Part shown: positions 21,866-33,236 of the stretch, piece after piece | Layout: each line of letters begins with the position of its first letter | How positions within the stretch are numbered: position 1 is the first letter of the stretch | The notes under the pieces: generated by a model | Seen by the model: the letters and a program-made list of their open reading frames with translations, nothing else | Database searches by the model: none | Told to the model about the DNA's origin: nothing | Assembly: GCA_023374045.1 (NCBI GenBank) | Contig: CM041778.1 | Span: 286,417,533 to 286,481,532, forward strand | DNA from: Limonium bicolor | Lineage: Eukaryota; Streptophyta; Magnoliopsida; Caryophyllales; Plumbaginaceae | Direction of reading: 5' to 3' | DNA: 64,000 bases | Position numbers and translations under genes: made by a program

Positions 21866-23270
21866 ATGTCTGGGGGAAACTAGAGGGCGTGGTACTGGTA
21901 GAGGTGGAGGCGGTGACCCCTTCATTCCAGGAGTTGTAGAGACGATTGCAGCCGTTCTCGCACAGCTGGGTACTCAGATAGGAGGAGCACCAGCCCACCC
22001 ACCACAGCCCAGGGAAACGAACTGGCTCAAGTCAGTTACTGAGACCCGACCACCTACATATTCAGGGGAACCAGACCCCGTAGCCTTAGAGCATTTCATT
22101 GTTGAACATGAGAAGGCCTATGAAGCTTTACAAGTACCTGCCAACCAGAAGGTTGTCATTGCTGCTTTCCATCTGAAGGATGCAGCCAGTACTTGGTGGA
22201 GGTTGGTCAAGGACCACCACCTGGCTACGCCCGACTTTTCGTGGGCTGCCTTTGTCGAGTTGCTGAGGGGGAAGTACTACCCGGCGCATCTCAAGCAGAA
22301 GAAGCGCCATGAGTTTGAGACATTGTCCCAGGGAGGTCTGACCGTGGATGAGTACTATGCTCGATTCATTGGTCTGCTGGACTTTATCCCCGGTGTTGAT
22401 TACTCAGAGACCGTGAAGGTCGAGAAGTTCCGGGGGGGATTGTTGTTTCGCATCCAGATGGCGATGGGTGCTACCCTCTACACTACCATCCAGGTATTAA
22501 CATGAAAGCCATAAATTCTTTACTTACTACAGTACCGTTTAACCTCGTAAGAACTTACCAATGAGATTCCAGGAGTGTTATGACACTGCCTCGAGGACGG
22601 AGCTAATGCTCCAGACTCGGGAAGAGACTCTCGGGGCCAAGAAGAGAAAGAACCCTGAGGGAGAGTTTGAGGGTGGAGGAGCATCTCCGGGCGATAGCCA
22701 GAAGAAGGGAAAGTAAGGACTTATCCCATTCTAAATTGTTACCATATTAAATACCTTATGAATGCTGACCCGAAACCTTAAACAGGAAATTCTTTCAAAA
22801 GAAAGGGCAACAGGGTCACCAGGGAGCGAAGGGGAAAGAGCCCGTCCTTCAGTTGACCGGCCCAGCTATAGATGCTCAGCCTATGAGATCTACACCTCCT
22901 AAGGGTGAGAACACCTACCTCTTAAATTCAATTGTGACCTTAACCTTTATATCATCAGATTTTTTTTTACTTAAACTAAATACTACCATCAGGCACCGGA
23001 CAGCCCCAACGCCATTTCTATTGTAAGCGTTGTGGGAAGGACCATCCTGGGGTCGACTGCAATGGCCGCAAAGTTGAGTGTCGGTGCTGCAAGAAAGAGG
23101 GCCACCGGGAGTTCGAGTGCTGGATGAACCCTAAGAGCCGTAATTACAGGCCACCAAGGAATACTCAGAACACCTCGGCTGGAGGATCTGGAGTACCACA
23201 AGGCGGTCAGGATGGCCAGACATCTACTGATGCTGGAGCCCTGAAAGGCAAGGGAGTAGATAGGGCATGA
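21866..23270 (+). CDS. Ty3/gypsy gag with three in-phase intron-like gaps
   Basis: Gag forms the capsid-like particle that packages retroelement RNA. Exons read as 21866-22493, 22573-22712, 22786-22904 and 22993-23270, about 387 codons with the gaps removed. An N-terminal Gly/Arg-rich stretch leads into a Retrotrans_gag-type domain (about residues 65-165: TYSGEPDPVALEHF, then STWWRL, then LRGKYYPAHL, then GGLTVDEYYARF). A basic linker follows. Exon 4 carries two zinc knuckles (CKRC-GKDH-PGVDC and CRCCKKEGHREFEC), then TGA at 23268. All three gaps have GT...AG ends and phases 0, 2 and 1. The only break is near the start: the ATG at 21866 is one base out of frame, apparently from an extra T at about 21881. 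No protease, reverse transcriptase or integrase follows, so the element is gag-only, like described TR-GAG elements. Confidence 0.8.
22494..22572 (+). other. Candidate intron 1 of gag (79 bp, phase 0)
   Basis: CAG|GTATTAAC at the donor and ATTCCAG|GAG at the acceptor. It contains an in-frame stop 9 bases in, and removing it joins the reading frame exactly between codons. It is AT-richer than the flanking exons, as plant introns usually are. Confidence 0.7.
22713..22785 (+). other. Candidate intron 2 of gag (73 bp, phase 2)
   Basis: AAA|GTAAGGAC at the donor and CTTAAACAG|GAAA at the acceptor. Without removal the frame stops at once (TAA within the donor). With removal it continues into the basic linker before the zinc knuckles. 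Confidence 0.7.
22905..22992 (+). other. Candidate intron 3 of gag (88 bp, phase 1)
   Basis: AAGG|GTGAGAAC at the donor and ACCATCAG|GCACC at the acceptor. It holds a T-rich tract before the acceptor. The frame resumes a few codons ahead of the first zinc knuckle. The acceptor is also kept in copy 1 at 13145/13146. Confidence 0.7.
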
Positions 23271-25489
23271 GTACCCTGAACTCCATGAGACCGCTGATGG
23301 AAGACTTTTGCATACCTTGTTATGTACTTACCTTGGATGTTAGAGAGCTATGTTATAAGTATGTGGGGGTGTGTCATTGACCACTTGCCTTTGGTGTATG
23401 ACTTCTGAGACTAGTTATGTGGACTCGATGTGAGTAACCTTGAAAACCTTGACGGATTATATATATGAACAGGATGTTAAAGCTTACATTATCATGTAGC
23501 CCACACTGAACGACGCAGAGTTAATGAGACCGGTAATTACTGAACCTAAATTTCTACCTGCATGGCGCACTTGCTATTGCAAGCGCTATGACAAGTAAAC
23601 CACTGAAATTTCTATCTGCCTTGCGCACTTGCTACAGCCAGTGCAGCAACAGCAACTGTAACTACTACTTTTTAGTCTTTTATTATATATATATAAAAAA
23701 ATGTTTTTCAAACTTTTTCATACAAACCTTAAGATTAGAAACCTATGCAACCTTGGGAAGACCGTTAGTCCGACCACTACAACTGGAGAAATTATACAGC
23801 CACTATGAATGTAAACCACACCAGTTTAATTGTCCGAGAATTTTTCAGACAGGGCTTATTAGCCAAATTCCATCAGTGTATACCCGCATTTAATGCTAAT
23901 CACTACTAGTGATGAATGTTTAGTCCTTATGGACAAGCGTACCCTTTGTAGATGCACCACCGTTAGTGAGGATGGTTGGGAAGGAAGAGCCGAGTTGCTC
24001 AAGCTATTATGCAATCTGCAATACATCCAATTAAACGGATGAGGGAACAAATATGAACTATGGATGAGTTATGATCATGATAAACAGGGAGAAAAGGAAT
24101 ATGTGTGCACTCAATGAGATCCAATTAGGAGAACCAAGTTTGCTAAATATAGCACGAATTTTACTTACACCGAGCTGAATAACGCCGGCTTATGACATGA
24201 ATTACTACTGATGCCACTAGGGCAATTACACTTACAACAAGATAACTGAAAAAAAGGAGGATATCCATCAAAGGGAGATTGACAATAGAATACTTCACAA
24301 TACCCGTGTGACAGACATTACCAGTTTACTAAACGAGACATGGAACGACCGCACTCCGATAGGAGCATGTGGGCCTGACGGACTTATTTATGAGTTAGTC
24401 GGGTAAGTAGTAATGTATCAGTACGGTACCCCATGCAAGTAGACAAGTAGTGTTAGGAACACGAGAAGTAGTCAACTCCACACTAAGGACAGTGATGCAG
24501 ATTACCTCGAAGATGGACGAGAAGAGCCGCAGTTAAACCAACGGGCTAGAGAAATCAAGAACCTTCAACACACAGAGCAGTAGACAGTATACAGTGAAGA
24601 TAAGGAAACCTATCAAGGATAGGAAACCGAAGGAAAGAAACAATGAAAACCCATTATGGATGAGTAATATGTAGAATCCTCATAAGGATCGAGCAAATGT
24701 TTGCAATCCAGAGGAAATCTACAAGTTGATGTGGACAGAAACGCGTGACTATGCAATGATGAGAGACAAAGCTAATATATTAGCAGATACCTTAAGCAAG
24801 GAACAATGGACTTGGAATGTACCACTCACATGATAATTCGCTCATCTTATCTGTTTGACTCATTAGATATTAGCTGCTGAGCGTTTACGCCTCTGCACTC
24901 TGTAGGACTGAGTGTTTTGGTATTGCACTTGTGCAGTTATTAATCTAGTGAGAATACGGGAAGATGTAATGGATATCAACACGAGTGTGTATCAAAGAAC
25001 TACAACTGTGTGTTACTCCGGAACAAGACCACCAGGAGACACGGATGACAAGCTTTATCTCCGTGGACATGTAGGCTGGTACGTCTTAGTATTACAAAGA
25101 CAAGTGCAAAGAGCACTAAGTACTAACAATAGCCGATGTCGTATTACACCTCAAGCTGAATATCAGTGAGAGAAGACACACACATGTATGCTAGTGATCC
25201 AATGAGAGGATACACAGCAGTGAAAAAAGAAAATGAGGCAAACTGAGCCTATGTTCATGGGTCTGCACCTCAATACGGAGCGAGTGGGCCCATAAGAACG
25301 AACTTGGGAGAGAGCACAAATAGTTCAGTGCCTCACCCTTTATATATTGTGGAGCCCAGAAGGGCTAGAGTCATACCCGTCTCTCTGATATGAGGATAAT
25401 CCACGAGTTGGATAACCCTTTGAGAGCCAAGTATCCAGCGCTCCTTGTTGAGCGGCTGTTGTATACTTGTGGGGTACGGGGGCGTCACC

Positions 25490-25508
25490 CTTTTTAAGGG
25501 GGGTAGAG
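25490..25508 (+). promoter_or_regulatory. Second polypurine-like motif, copy 2
   Basis: CTTTTTAAGGGGGGTAGAG lies 607 bases before LTR 2, the same place as in copy 1. Confidence 0.5.
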
Positions 25509-26076
25509 CCTCTTGGCTGTGCACGTGTGTGCACTAAGTTTTGTTTATTTCGTATGCATGGGATACAGTGAATTGGTGGTGTGCGGGGCATACGAGGTTT
25601 TGTTGGTTATGTTTGGTACGCGGGGCGTACGTTGTTGGTTTGTTTGTGTGTAATGTGCACTTGTATGTATGTATCTTATGAGATACCTATTTGAATGTTG
25701 TATTTACACCCATGTGTGTAGTACTTTTCTTATGCTACTTGTGATATATATATATATTTATTGCTTTGTATAATGATTACATATGGTATCGCTTAGATAC
25801 GAAATGAATCATTAGAGATGGAATGTGGAACGATGGTATGTTATGGACACCTCGGGGAGGTTGTCAGGGTTTGTAGAACTGATAGGAAATAATGGTGCTG
25901 ATGGATCACCTATATCCATATATGATTGAACTAACGCCACAAAGTGATGGCTATGTTCTGTATAAGCACAATACGATGTGTGTAAATGATATATCACATA
26001 GATATACATTATAGGAATAATGGGTAGTTATATATTTATATACTTACCTATTTGATTAAGCGACTTCGGGACGAAG

Positions 26077-26096
26077 TCTTTTTAAGGGGGGTAGAT
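26077..26096 (+). promoter_or_regulatory. Polypurine tract before LTR 2
   Basis: Same sequence and position as 16236-16255. It directly abuts the LTR start at 26097. Confidence 0.85.
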
Positions 26097-27676
26097 TGAA
26101 ATACCTTAAACTAATAAAACATGGATTAAACATCTAATCACATTAATTAAGGCCTAAACATGCCTTAAAAGTCAACTGAGAACAATAGTGGTCAACACAA
26201 AGCAAGATATTGCACCCTTTGACTGTTTAGGGTAAAGAAATACCCAAATGAACTACTTGGACCTAAAATTTGTCCTAAGATTATTAACACATTACTACAT
26301 ATTAAATTGTTTTACAACACTCCAACACAAAAGAACAAGCATTTACATGCTTCAAGGTCAAGTAGGGCAAAAATGTGCTCTAAGAAACCTTAAAGGTCTA
26401 ATGACCTCTAAATGATATCAATTGGATTCCATGATCACATATCATGTAAGGAACACAACAACTGTTCTCAAGAAAACCAAGCTCATAAACACCTTGCGAC
26501 ACAAAATGTGCACTAAAACCCTTAAAGCACGTTTTGTGTAATTGCCTTCTAAATTGGTTTTTAATGGGCTTAAAGGTTATAATTACCTTTAATAATGCTA
26601 ATATATCCTATTATATCATATTAGGAATTTAATTCCAGAAGTTTACAATTTTACAAATTTTATTAAAATAAATAAAACCAAAAAAGGGGGCCCGTTTGAG
26701 TCAACATTGACTAAGAATGGTCAAGAGGTCAAAGTGACCCCTTGGACCCCTGGAGTCGGCAGCCACAAGCAGGGGGAGCCTAAATTAGTCACTTTCAAAC
26801 ACAAGGGACAAGCTCCAACACCATTCCATAAATTAAGGGAACTACTTTTACCTTTATAATACTATAATCTAAATATCACACTTTTGGCTCCTTGATTGAC
26901 TAAGTCTCCAAACAAACGTGTGAGAGGCTCCTTTTCCCCTCCAATAACCGATGCCAATCATCCATGGTGACTCATCAAACACTAAATTCATTAAACAAGT
27001 CAGAAATGTGTTTTAAGGCAAATTTGACCTATTCTCTCATTTGCCTTGCTTCCCAGCCGACACAAGGCCTCCTCAACCTCTCTTTTGCTTCTCCAAATCG
27101 TGGCTAACACACCAAATACAGAGGAGAACAACAAGTGACATAGGTAAGCTTATTAAGCCATTTTATGTTCATTTTCTTCACAATTCTTTCCTCTTTCGAT
27201 GGATCTAAGCATCAACCATTTCCATCCATGGATCTAGGTTGTTTTGGAGGTTAAATGGAGAGCAAATCTCGGCTGTAACAAGGGAAGAAGGTGGAGAAAT
27301 CTAATCTTGTTCTTAAGGTATAAAAATGTGCTTTAAGCACTTATCTTGTGATTCCTTTCAAATCCGGATGTAAGCTTTGTTTCCTAGCCTTATAATCTTC
27401 TTCTTAACATACTTATTCAGTTGGTATATCAAGAGCTTCAAGGTATAGCCAGATCCAAGCCAAAAACACAATTTTAGGCATTTTAAACAAGGTAAAAATT
27501 AGCCATCTTCTAATCTGAGTTATACCGGTTTTAAGCCTTGGTTTAGTAGCTCTTTTGATGCTCTTTTCCAACTGTAAAAACAGGCCGAGGAGTACTTGTT
27601 CTTGCCTTGTTGTTCTAAGGTAAATCTTACCTTGAAATATACATTAAAGCACTTCTTATGGTTAGATCTTGCTTGG

Positions 27677-29462
27677 TGTTATACCCATAATTTTGACCCC
27701 CCTGGTTAGGGTCGACAAGGTTTTGGTGTTGTGAGGGACATTTAATCGAGTAATGAGGGATTCCAGCTCGATCGGCGCATTCCAGGGCATGAGGAGCAGT
27801 TTCATCATTATCTGGGGCGTTTTCGTAATTTTTAAGGCTCCTAAGACCTCCTATAGGCTTTCTCTCTCCTCCAAAGGATGCCCAAATCAGCTTGAAATGC
27901 TTTGATATTTTAACCCATGATAGAGGATGACATTCTAAGCATAATGGCATTGGAATTTTGATTTTTCGAATTTCCAATAATTTTCTAGCAATTTCTGACT
28001 GAATCTGATGAGAAATTTAATTTAAAAATATTCCAGCATTTAAAAATTTCGTTTCCACCTCAGAAAATTCATAATCTCCATCCTTGACATGTGGTTAAAA
28101 TTTCACAGCAAAATTCCTTTGGGAAGTCATTTAATTAAAATATCAAAAATCTTACTTTTTACTAGATTTTCTTTATCTTTAAGAAAGTCTATATAAGGGG
28201 ATAGTATTTTGATAAAAGCGGAATCTCATATGCTCAAGAACCCTAGGGAGTCAGAAAACACAGCCTCCTCTCTCTCTCTCATGTTTTCCAACACCCGGCC
28301 ACCCGAACCATACCGAAAATCCCCCGAAATCACCATCTAAGCACGTTTTCCAATCCCCAAAGCACCAATAATCATCAAAACCTCACAAAAACACTTCCAA
28401 AACGTGAAGAACAGCAAGAACAACCAACAACCAGAAGCTTGGTTCGAAATCCTTTCGGGTCTGCCATCAACGGAGCACTCGACGAATCCCGGTGTGAAGA
28501 ATCATCCGAAATCTGAAGGTAAAACAGGTAGAAATTTCACTTTCCTAACTCCCCACGATATTATCGGTCTTGCCTCGAAATTTGGGCTTAAACTAACTCT
28601 TTTCCTCTTCTGTATCGCTAATTGTTTTAGCTACTGCCTTGTTACTTGTTTGCTAAGTTTCGTATTAATTTTGATGTCACATTGAGTTCTTTCAGTTACT
28701 AACGTGTTTAAAATCTTTCAGGCTACACACCCATAAAATTTGAGCTCAAAACACCCTCGGGAACCTTCAGAAAACCATTGTCCGTGGGTGGTCCGTGACC
28801 TCGGACCTATGGTCCGGGACCACGGACGGGTTGTCCGTGGCCACGGACACCCACGGACAGTGGCGGGATTTTAAAATTTCAAAATTTAGGTTTTTCTAAA
28901 TAATGTCCGGGCCCACGGACATCTTGTCCGTGGCCCCGGACTTTTCAAATTTTTTGAATTAAATTCGACTTTTCTGTATAATTAGGTTAACTGGGGTCCG
29001 TGGTCTCGGACATGGGGTCCGTGGCTACGTACGTTAACAAAATTTGACCTAATTCTGCCTCTGAAACCCTAGTTTAGGTAGCTTTTAATTTCACTTTATT
29101 TTTCTGTCAAAAAATGCTAAAAACACAAAAAAAACAGAAGCTTGCGCACTTAGGTTAAAACGACTCGTAATAAGCCGTAAATAAACTAAGTAGAGGAAAA
29201 ACGACTTCTGGGGGTAATGAAAGTAATTGAACCCTAATCAAGTCGAATATCAAGCCCCCGAACCCGAACTCTCCTTTCCTAATTTGATTTAGGTTAAAAT
29301 TAGGTGGCAACTCGTAATAGGTTCCAGTGAGCTAGCTTAGGTTTTAATAATTATTGTTATATGATATAGTTATTAATCTTAGGTTATAAGTGGACCTAAA
29401 ACCCGGTTAGATCCCAATCAACTTTAACCGACATAGGATAGGGTTTAAAATCGAGGCTCACA
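27677..29462 (+). mobile_element. Solo LTR (1.79 kb) inserted in LTR 2, TSD CTTGG
   Basis: It begins TGTTATACCC, ends GGCTCACA, and is flanked by CTTGG at 27672-27676 and 29463-29467. The uninterrupted site is seen in LTR 1 (GCTTGGAGACTAACC). It carries a GTCCGTGG/CCACGGAC palindrome cluster at 28780-29035. A CT-rich tract (28260-28300) suggests a transcript leader. It belongs to a different LTR family from its host; a partial relative lies at 11329-12089. Confidence 0.92.
28780..29035 (+). repeat. GTCCGTGG / CCACGGAC palindrome cluster
   Basis: At least six overlapping inverted motifs occur, for example GGTCCGGGACCACGGAC, TTGTCCGTGGCCACGGACA and TTGTCCGTGGCCCCGGAC, within about 250 bp of this solo LTR. 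Confidence 0.85.
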
Positions 29463-32400
29463 CTTGGAGACTAACCATGCCTTAATTTCTGTTTGAAAAC
29501 ATGTAAAAGGAGCTGTGGAAAAATTATCCTAAGCTGGTTGTGGCCAAACAAGGCTTTAACTTGGCAAAAAACAAGGTATAAATCACTTAAACCTACACTT
29601 GGTATATTAATATGTGTTTATACATATGTATATGTATATGCCGTGAGTGAACATGGTTAATAAGGTCTTATTTTGACCTTAGGTGATTAAGGAATGGTTT
29701 AGTAAATTTTATAACTAATTAATTAGCATAATTGTCAAATTTAAGACATTATGTGGAAAATTGGTAAATATTGAAAAGATGTGGTAAGGGCCGAGAGTTT
29801 AATGCATTTTTGGGCATTTATGTGTAATTTATTTTATAACTAATGTTTGTAATAAGGTCATGTACTTTAGGCCATTTTACTTATGCATTTATAAGGTTTT
29901 ATTTAAGTTTAGGTGGTATATATGCATTACCGCATATTATAAGGGGTTAAAGTATAATTAAATTAAATTTGGGGGCTATATATTAATAAAGCCGAAAATT
30001 AGAGGTTTAAATGAGTTTAAATAAAAATTATAAGATTTTATAAAGTTTTGGGGTTAAATGCTAATTTCTGAAAATAAGGGTACAAACCATAATATATGGT
30101 TATTGATGGTCAAGGAAATATTAAGGTGGTCAACCTTGACCATATGGTAGGTTTTGACCAAATTAAATAAGTTAGATAACTTATTTAAGGTTTTATTATA
30201 AGATAAGTATTTAATTGTAACAATATTATAACATATGTGGTAAATATGTTATTACCGAAAATAAAGGGAGTATAATGGTATTATAAACACCCATGGGCTA
30301 TTAGGGCTTTATTTGGTTGATTTTAGAATTAAAATAAACTATATATGTATAATATATAGTTATTACGTCATTATGACACTTTGGAATAAAAGATGGGGTG
30401 GAAATGTAATATACCGAAAGTTATGGTTAGTAAGGGTAATTACAACCCTTTGGTGAATTTGGTGATTTTAGAATTATATAAGAGTATTTATTAAGAATGT
30501 GTAAATATATAGTTTTAATGGTATTATAAAACTATATGTTTATAATTGGGCCAAATGGCAATTATAGAAACTTGGTGGGTCTGTTCGGAAATTTTACAAA
30601 AATAAAAACCATAGGTTATGCCATTTTATAAGTTAAAAATGTTATATTATATGATATATATATATATGGTATAAATAATGGGGTGATTTTGTAAGTAAAG
30701 GAAACTATGGTATATGAAAAAGAATAAGGTTTTGATATGGTGCCCATGCGGCAATATTAAATAATTTTGTATAAAAACTATAGGTTATAAAGTAAAGGAA
30801 ATAAAAATATCATATTATATGATATTAGTATATGGTATAACATCACATAATGTTATGTGGTCAAAATGAAATTAAAATAAATATAAGGGTTGTACCGAAT
30901 TATTAAGGTTAGAAATATGAATTTTAGACTATGGTCTACAATGTTATAAATGTTATAACAATTATATGGTTTAAGGGGAATTAATAAGTAAGGATATTCA
31001 CATTAACTAATGTGACAATCTATAAATAAATAAGATTTATAAACTAAGGTATTTATTGGATAAACCTTAGGAGTTGTAAATATACAACATAAATTGTTAC
31101 ATAATCTTAGGATAATAATCTTAATATAAGTTGTATAATATAATACGACTAATGGGAAAAATCATCTAATATAAGATGATAAAATGTAACATATAATATA
31201 AGAGTTTTATAACTCATGGAACTTACCTATGTGGTAAATATATACATATACAAGAATAATGTATATAAGGATGGATATATATTATGGTTGGAAACCATAT
31301 AATATAATGGTGGTGGTTATTACAAAAAAATATTTACAAACTATATGTTATGAGTTTTTGAATGCAAATATAATTTGCTAAGATAATGGATTATATAATA
31401 CAATGTATTATAAAGGATGGTGGGAAAAATAATACAATATAACATAGTCATGCATGCATACATGCAACTATAGGTTATATACCTAAGTTTAATGGTGGAT
31501 AAGATTAAAGAAATATAATGAACTAAAGTTAACAGTCGAAATATTTTGACATACGAGTTTTAGTAACAAAACCAACCGGTTTAGAGAAACCCGTAACAAA
31601 TAACTGTAGAAATCCGGGGATGAACTGTCGGGGTTACATGTTATTCGGAAATACCGGATGTAGTTAGTCATGGAGACTGACTTATAGTTTATTACCGTTT
31701 AGATCATACTTCAGACGAGGACGCTTGACGAGCTAGTGGTCTACACTGCGCATCCTAGGTCTTGGTGAACGGTAGGTAAAGGGGTTTGATCCGGGTTGTC
31801 CTAAGGATTTCCTTGGGCTCGGATTTGGTTGATATCACTTGTGTGTTAAGTGTTTTGGATACATATATGTGATGTGTGTTACTGCATTAATTATTTATGC
31901 ACGAGCGTCCTACGGGACTAACACTACGTCGACTATAGATCGACTGATATAAACATACATATACGTTGTTGTGATGACAAGACAGCAAACTGGATATAAT
32001 ACCATAGTATTAATATTAAGTATATGACAACCTAAGTAAAACACTTAGGAACGAGTCACGACATTGTCGGTCTCTAGAGCATGGATCTCGAACATGAATA
32101 TAACCAAGATTACTTCTAGGTATGCGTGAGACCCATTGGGCAGCTAACTAATAAATATTCTCCATAAGACTAAGAGCATATCTTAAACATTATGAGAGAG
32201 AGATGGTATGAGTTGAGGTGAGGAATCCCGGTAGTTTACGAACTACTTGGTTGCGCATTTGTGATCACTGAGGGGTACCCGATCGGGTTCCGCTCCAGGT
32301 TTATACCCAACGAGCCCTATTTGGATCGTGGGTCAGGTAGCTACGGCTTTTATATGGACGTCTTACGAGACAAAAGAGAATAGTTAGGGGCCTCCGGACC

Positions 32401-33236
32401 TCTGGCGAAATGAGCACCTTTGAGTGTACGGGAGGACTACTGTCCATGGTGAGGTTATCGGGTTGTCTTAACATGACGCCCAACTGGTATAAATTAAACA
32501 TGGTTGGATGGGGCCTCAAAGGCAAGGTAAATTAACTATGGAAACTGTACGCTACGGCGATTGTACATTGTACATTATACTACTATTATTTCGATACGTT
32601 CGATATACAATTGTTGTTTGTAATATTAAATGAATGTTTGGATTGGATGGATGGTTAAGTGTTTATAAATATTTGGATGGATGGTTATATATATTATACA
32701 TGTATATTACAGTATTGATTATAACTGTAAAATGGTAAAGCATGAAACCAATCTAATAATAAGATGGTTAAAATGACTAAGTGACCATTAGGGTCTAGGC
32801 CCGGCATACTCAGCGTCTATCGCTGATACTACACCATTATGCAGGTTGTTGATTATTGTCGAAGCCGAAGTGCGGGAACAGGGTAATTAGAGTTTATTTT
32901 GATTACCGCACAGGGAGTTTGTTTGTATAGCAATGAAGATGGTGAATTGTATTATGGTAAGGTTATGTATATTTGGGATTTGGGTAGACGCTCACTTGTC
33001 AACGTTTATGGTTTATGAACTTAGTATGATGTATAGGAGTTTTCTCGTTATCACGGCGGTTAGTAGTTTGTTTATGTTGGAAGTTGGATAGAGTTTGGCT
33101 TCGTTACTTGCATGGGTGAGTAATGGCCGGTGACACCCGAGTGAGTATTGTTGTTATTATTTATTCTTCCGCTATAAGACATTTTATTTATTGCTACGTG
33201 AGAGATTATTACGTGATTATGGAGAGGGGTGTTACA

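Larger units (their letters stand above)
23271..26096 (+). mobile_element. Post-gag internal region, copy 2, no pol
   Basis: There is no protease, reverse transcriptase or integrase motif. Short frames (e.g. 24912-25169) are kept in both copies but match no family I recognise. A stretch near 24770-24830 reads DKANILADTLSKEQW, reminiscent of an RNase H terminus, and could be a pol relic. A duplicated ~58 bp unit with CACTTGCT-GCAAGTG hairpins lies near 23560-23645. It ends in the polypurine tract 26077-26096. Confidence 0.75.
26097..33236 (+). mobile_element. LTR 2 of the gag-only element, split by a solo LTR
   Basis: It follows LTR 1 (16256-21632) throughout, with scattered substitutions and small deletions, and ends GGGGTGTTACA at 33236. 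Without the insert and its duplicated target it is about 5.35 kb. Downstream sequence (TGATG) does not match the 5 bp before LTR 1 (TAGAT). This is expected because LTR 1 is preceded by another internal region and not by the original target. Confidence 0.9.

Noticed and set aside
24770..24830. DKANILADTLSKEQW as a working RNase H
   Set aside because: Only a short C-terminal-like motif is seen, with stops on both sides and no catalytic residues upstream.
16256..33236. A 5 bp target duplication for the whole gag-only element
   Set aside because: TAGAT before 16256 is the end of a polypurine tract and TGATG follows 33236. They do not match, in line with the array structure.
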